From NCBI GenBank assembly GCA_030746295.1, contig JASLMY010000022.1, forward strand, positions 1 to 34,438: a stretch of DNA of 34,438 bases, in the 5' to 3' direction. This document shows, piece after piece, positions 31,992 to 34,438 of this stretch. How positions within the stretch are numbered: the first letter of the stretch is position 1; the number at the start of each line of letters is the position of its first letter. Below the pieces are notes generated by a model, which was given only the letters and a program-made list of their open reading frames with translations, made no database searches and was not told the origin of the DNA. Origin of the DNA: Alphaproteobacteria bacterium. Lineage in GTDB: Bacteria > Pseudomonadota > Alphaproteobacteria > GCA-2731375. A program made the translations under genes and the position numbers.

Positions 31992-33254
31992 ATGGTCGAC
32001 GCCGCAAACAAAGAAATTGCCGACGTCACCGTCCTCGGGGCGGGCATCGTCGGCATCGCCTGCGCCCTGTCGCTGGCCGAGCGTGGCTTCAAGGTAGCAC
32101 TCCTGGACCGCGACCCGCCGGCCGACGGGGCGAGCTATGGCAATGCCGGCTCGCTGTCGCCCTGGTCGTGCGTGCCGCAGTCGTTGCCGGGGCTTTGGAG
32201 AAGCGTGCCGGGCTGGCTCGCCGACCCGGAGGGGCCGGTGGCGTTGCGCTTCGGCTATGCGCCGCGGTTCCTGCCCTGGGCGATGCGGTTCCTAAGGGCG
32301 GGCCGAGCCGACCGGCTGCCGGGAATCGCCGATGCCATGCTCGCCCTCACCCGTCCGACGGTGACGCTCTACCGTCATCACTTGGCAGGCACCGGGGCGG
32401 AAGACCTGGTCCGGGATTCGGTCTACGTCCATGTCTACCGCAAAGCCGAGGACGCGGATCTCACGAGCCTGGCCTGGCGGCTCAGGCGCGAGCGCCAGGT
32501 GCCGCTCGAAGTCGTCAAGGGCGCGGCATTGCGCGAGGTCGAGCCGGCGTTGGCGCCGGAGTTCAAGGCGGCGGTGCTGATCAAGCAGCAGGGCCGGGCC
32601 CTCGACCCGGGCGGCATCGGCAAGGCCTTGGCGGAGAAGGCACGAGGCATGGGCGTCGCCTTCGAGCGCCGGCGGGTCCAGCGCCTGGTGCCCGAAGCGG
32701 CGGGAGGGTGGCGGATCGATACCGATTCCGGCCCAATCCCCGCCAGGCGGATCGTGCTGGCGCTCGGCGCCTGGTCAGGTGCGTTGTTGCGCCCGCTCGG
32801 GCCGCGGGTGCCGCTCGAAGCGGAGCGCGGTTACCACTTGGTCTTCCGCAATCCCGGCGTCAGCCTCAACAACTGCATCATGAACGTCGCCGGCAAATTC
32901 GTCGTCAGCTCGATGACCGCGGGTGTGCGTTGCGCCGGGACGGCCGAGTTCGCCGGCCTGGACGCGGCGCCCGACTATCGGCGCGCGCGTGTCTTCGAGC
33001 GCCTGGTGAAGCGAATGTTCCCCGATATCAACACCGCCGACACCGAAGAATGGATGGGGACACGGCCGGCGACGCCGGACTCGCTGCCCTGTCTCGGCGA
33101 GATCCCCGGTTTCGCCAATCTCTATGCCGCCTTCGGCCACGGGCACACCGGCATGACGATGGCGCCGCAAACGGGCGAGGCCATCGCCCAACTGATCGCC
33201 GGCGAGAGGGTGGACATCGACCTGGCGCCCTACCGCATCGGCCGCTTCGGCTGA
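31992..33254 (+). CDS. dadA: FAD-dependent D-amino acid dehydrogenase (DadA-like)
   Basis: The 420-residue protein has an N-terminal FAD-binding loop GAGIVG (16-21) and the DAO/DadA segments GNAGSLSPW, PGWLADPEGPVALRFGYAPRF (in pieces), RGYHLVF, and the C-terminal PCLGEIPGFANLYAAFGHGHTGMTMAPQTG. DadA-type enzymes oxidise D-amino acids to 2-oxo acids and pass electrons to the quinone pool. This is the logical last step after hydantoinase and D-carbamoylase. It is the last gene of the seven-gene hyu operon, with a 66-bp gap after the MetE-like gene. D-hydroxyproline or N-methyl amino acid dehydrogenation is an alternative. Confidence 0.9.
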   Translation: MVDAANKEIADVTVLGAGIVGIACALSLAERGFKVALLDRDPPADGASYGNAGSLSPWSCVPQSLPGLWRSVPGWLADPEGPVALRFGYAPRFLPWAMRFLRAGRADRLPGIADAMLALTRPTVTLYRHHLAGTGAEDLVRDSVYVHVYRKAEDADLTSLAWRLRRERQVPLEVVKGAALREVEPALAPEFKAAVLIKQQGRALDPGGIGKALAEKARGMGVAFERRRVQRLVPEAAGGWRIDTDSGPIPARRIVLALGAWSGALLRPLGPRVPLEAERGYHLVFRNPGVSLNNCIMNVAGKFVVSSMTAGVRCAGTAEFAGLDAAPDYRRARVFERLVKRMFPDINTADTEEWMGTRPATPDSLPCLGEIPGFANLYAAFGHGHTGMTMAPQTGEAIAQLIAGERVDIDLAPYRIGRFG

Positions 33255-33271
33255 GGGGCGGGGCTCAGTGC

Positions 33272-33712
33272 TTACGAGACCGGTGCGTGCGCCTTGGCGA
33301 CACACTGGGCGTGATCGGCCAGGACCTCGATAACCCGACAGTCGGCGATGCGTCCGCCCCGGCATTGTCGCACCATCCGGTCGAGCTCCAGCTCCAGCGC
33401 CGCCAGCCGGGCGATTCTGCTTCTGACCTGGGCCAACTGCTCGCTGGCGATGCAATCGGCGGCCTCGCAGGAGCGGTCGGGATCGTCCGCCAAGCTCAAG
33501 AGCTCGCGAATCATCTCCAGTGGAAAGCCGAGCTCGCGGCCATGGCGAACGAAGGCCAGCCGCTCCATGTCGCGAGCACCGTAGCGGCGCTGGTTGCCCG
33601 CCGTCCGGACCGGCTCCGGCAACAGCCCGATGGTCTCGTAATAGCGGATGGTCTGCACCTTGGCGCCCGTCTCGCGGGCGAGCTCACCGATCGTCAGGTC
33701 GCGATCCTGCAT
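33272..33712 (-). CDS. MerR-family metal-responsive regulator (CadR/PbrR/ZntR-like)
   Basis: The 146-residue protein has the MerR winged helix at 7-31 (TIGELARETGAKVQTIRYYE) and a long dimer helix. Metal-type cysteines are at 82 and 87 (SCEAADC), 117 and 125 (QCRGGRIADC) and 137. This arrangement fits heavy-metal MerR proteins such as CadR/PbrR/ZntR rather than drug sensors. It is divergent from a heavy-metal P-type ATPase and should activate that promoter when Cd, Pb or Zn binds. The metal cannot be fixed from the sequence. Confidence 0.93.
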   Translation of the reverse strand: MQDRDLTIGELARETGAKVQTIRYYETIGLLPEPVRTAGNQRRYGARDMERLAFVRHGRELGFPLEMIRELLSLADDPDRSCEAADCIASEQLAQVRSRIARLAALELELDRMVRQCRGGRIADCRVIEVLADHAQCVAKAHAPVS

Positions 33713-33723
33713 CCAGTTTCCCC

Positions 33724-33754
33724 TTGAACCTACAGTCGCTGTAGCCTTTAGGGT
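33724..33754 (+). promoter_or_regulatory. MerR-type promoter with 19-bp spacer and operator dyad
   Basis: TTGAAC (-35, 33724-33729) and TAGGGT (-10-like, 33749-33754) are separated by 19 bases, the over-long spacing typical of MerR-activated promoters. The dyad CTACAG-TCG-CTGTAG (33730-33744) fills the spacer, as expected for the MerR operator. It lies 42 bases upstream of the P-type ATPase ATG and begins 12 bases from the merR start, so one operator serves both divergent genes. Confidence 0.8.
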
Positions 33755-33795
33755 CTCCCCTTAGCACTACCACCTCGCCACCGCAAAGCACCGTC

Positions 33796-34438
33796 ATGGC
33801 CAATTCGGAAGCGCAAGACCAGGATCATCCGCAGCCGAGCCGCTATCGTCACGTCTTCCGGGTCCAGGGCCTGGACTGCGCCGAGGAGGTCAGCGCCCTC
33901 AAACGCGAGGTCGGCCCCATCGTCGGCGGCGGCGAGCGCCTCGCCTTCGACGTCCTAAACGGCCGCATGATGGTCTTGGACGACGCCCAGCCGACGACCG
34001 CCGAGGCGATCCGCCGAGCTGTCGGCCGGACGGGCATGACGGCGACGGAATGGCGCCCGGGGGACGACCGGGACACAACGGACGAGGAGCGCCGGCATCG
34101 CCTCCAGGTCGCCCTGACGGGGCTGTCCGGCGTCGCGGTCCTGATCGGCCTCGGCCTCGACATCTGGCACGCCGGCGGCTTGGGCGAGGCCGTACGCCTC
34201 TTCGCCGGGCCGGCCGGTGGGGCGACGCCGTGGCCCGAAATGCTCGCCTACGCCGCCGCCGTCGCCCTCGGCGCCCGCTACATGGTGGTCAAGGCCTGGT
34301 ACGCCGCCCGCGCCCTCAGGCCCGACATGCACCTGTTGATGGTGATCGCCGTCGCTGGCGCCATCGCCATCGGCGAGTGGTTCGAGGCGGCGACCGTGAC
34401 CTTCCTCTTCGCCCTTTCGCTGGTGCTGGAGAGCTGGA
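33796..34438 (+). CDS. heavy-metal translocating P-type ATPase (3' truncated by the window)
   Basis: The frame is open from ATG 33796 to the end of the window, giving 214 codons without a stop. Residues 18-90 are an N-terminal HMA-like domain beginning YRHVFRVQGLDCAEEVSAL, in which the usual CxxC is reduced to one Cys (Cys28, DCAEE). From about residue 103 hydrophobic segments appear (VALTGLSGVAVLIGL, then MLAYAAAVALGARYM and LLMVIAVAGAIAIGEW), the first helices of a P1B-type metal ATPase such as ZntA/CadA. The catalytic DKTGT and CPC motifs lie beyond the window. The MerR regulator and its operator directly upstream support Cd/Zn/Pb export. Confidence 0.9.
   Translation, partial: MANSEAQDQDHPQPSRYRHVFRVQGLDCAEEVSALKREVGPIVGGGERLAFDVLNGRMMVLDDAQPTTAEAIRRAVGRTGMTATEWRPGDDRDTTDEERRHRLQVALTGLSGVAVLIGLGLDIWHAGGLGEAVRLFAGPAGGATPWPEMLAYAAAVALGARYMVVKAWYAARALRPDMHLLMVIAVAGAIAIGEWFEAATVTFLFALSLVLESW

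Overview
The window is GC-rich and densely coded: genes overlap or abut, and no tRNA, rRNA, IS element or CRISPR array was seen. The order phoR-pstSCAB-phoU-phoB, the long PstC and PstA permeases, and the many CoA, amidohydrolase and TRAP-type genes point to an alphaproteobacterium, perhaps Rhodospirillales-like. This is inferred from gene content only.

Layout. (1) 1-5.2 kb: a truncated FAD-dependent fumarate-reductase-like dehydrogenase, a CaiB-type CoA-transferase, a convergent two-gene operon (isochorismatase-fold amidase, then N-carbamoyl-D-amino acid hydrolase) and an SDR. (2) 5.2-12.4 kb, minus strand: the complete phosphate regulon, with tandem Pho boxes that begin inside the 3' end of phoR. 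(3) 12.6-15.4 kb, plus strand: a phosphonate operon made of a PEP mutase-cytidylyltransferase fusion and a PhnW-type transaminase. No phosphonopyruvate decarboxylase is in the window. (4) 15.4-20 kb: a glyoxalase-like protein, an SDR with an amidohydrolase, and a lone TRAP substrate-binding protein. (5) 20-23.7 kb, minus strand: a B12-dependent acyl-CoA mutase operon (B12-binding subunit, catalytic subunit, TetR regulator, polysaccharide-deacetylase-like protein). (6) 23.9-33.3 kb, plus strand: a seven-gene operon (hyuA, hyuB, racemase-fold protein, D-hydantoinase/dihydropyrimidinase, vWA protein, MetE-like zinc enzyme, DadA-like dehydrogenase). (7) 33.3-34.4 kb: a MerR regulator divergent from a truncated heavy-metal P-type ATPase.

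How the genes may work together. The hydantoinase, the D-carbamoylase 25 kb away and the D-amino acid dehydrogenase form a plausible route from a 5-substituted hydantoin to an N-carbamoyl-D-amino acid, a D-amino acid and a 2-oxo acid. The operon also holds ATP-dependent HyuAB, a second ring-opening system. The divergent mutase operon could process the carbon skeleton. A perfect 14-bp palindrome lies between the two operons and is a good candidate operator for the TetR protein.

The most unusual candidate is this divergent mutase/hydantoin locus. The mutase has lost the usual methylmalonyl-CoA-binding motifs, and the racemase-like protein has Gly76 where hydantoin racemases carry their first catalytic cysteine. 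The substrate therefore may be something not yet described; that is inference.
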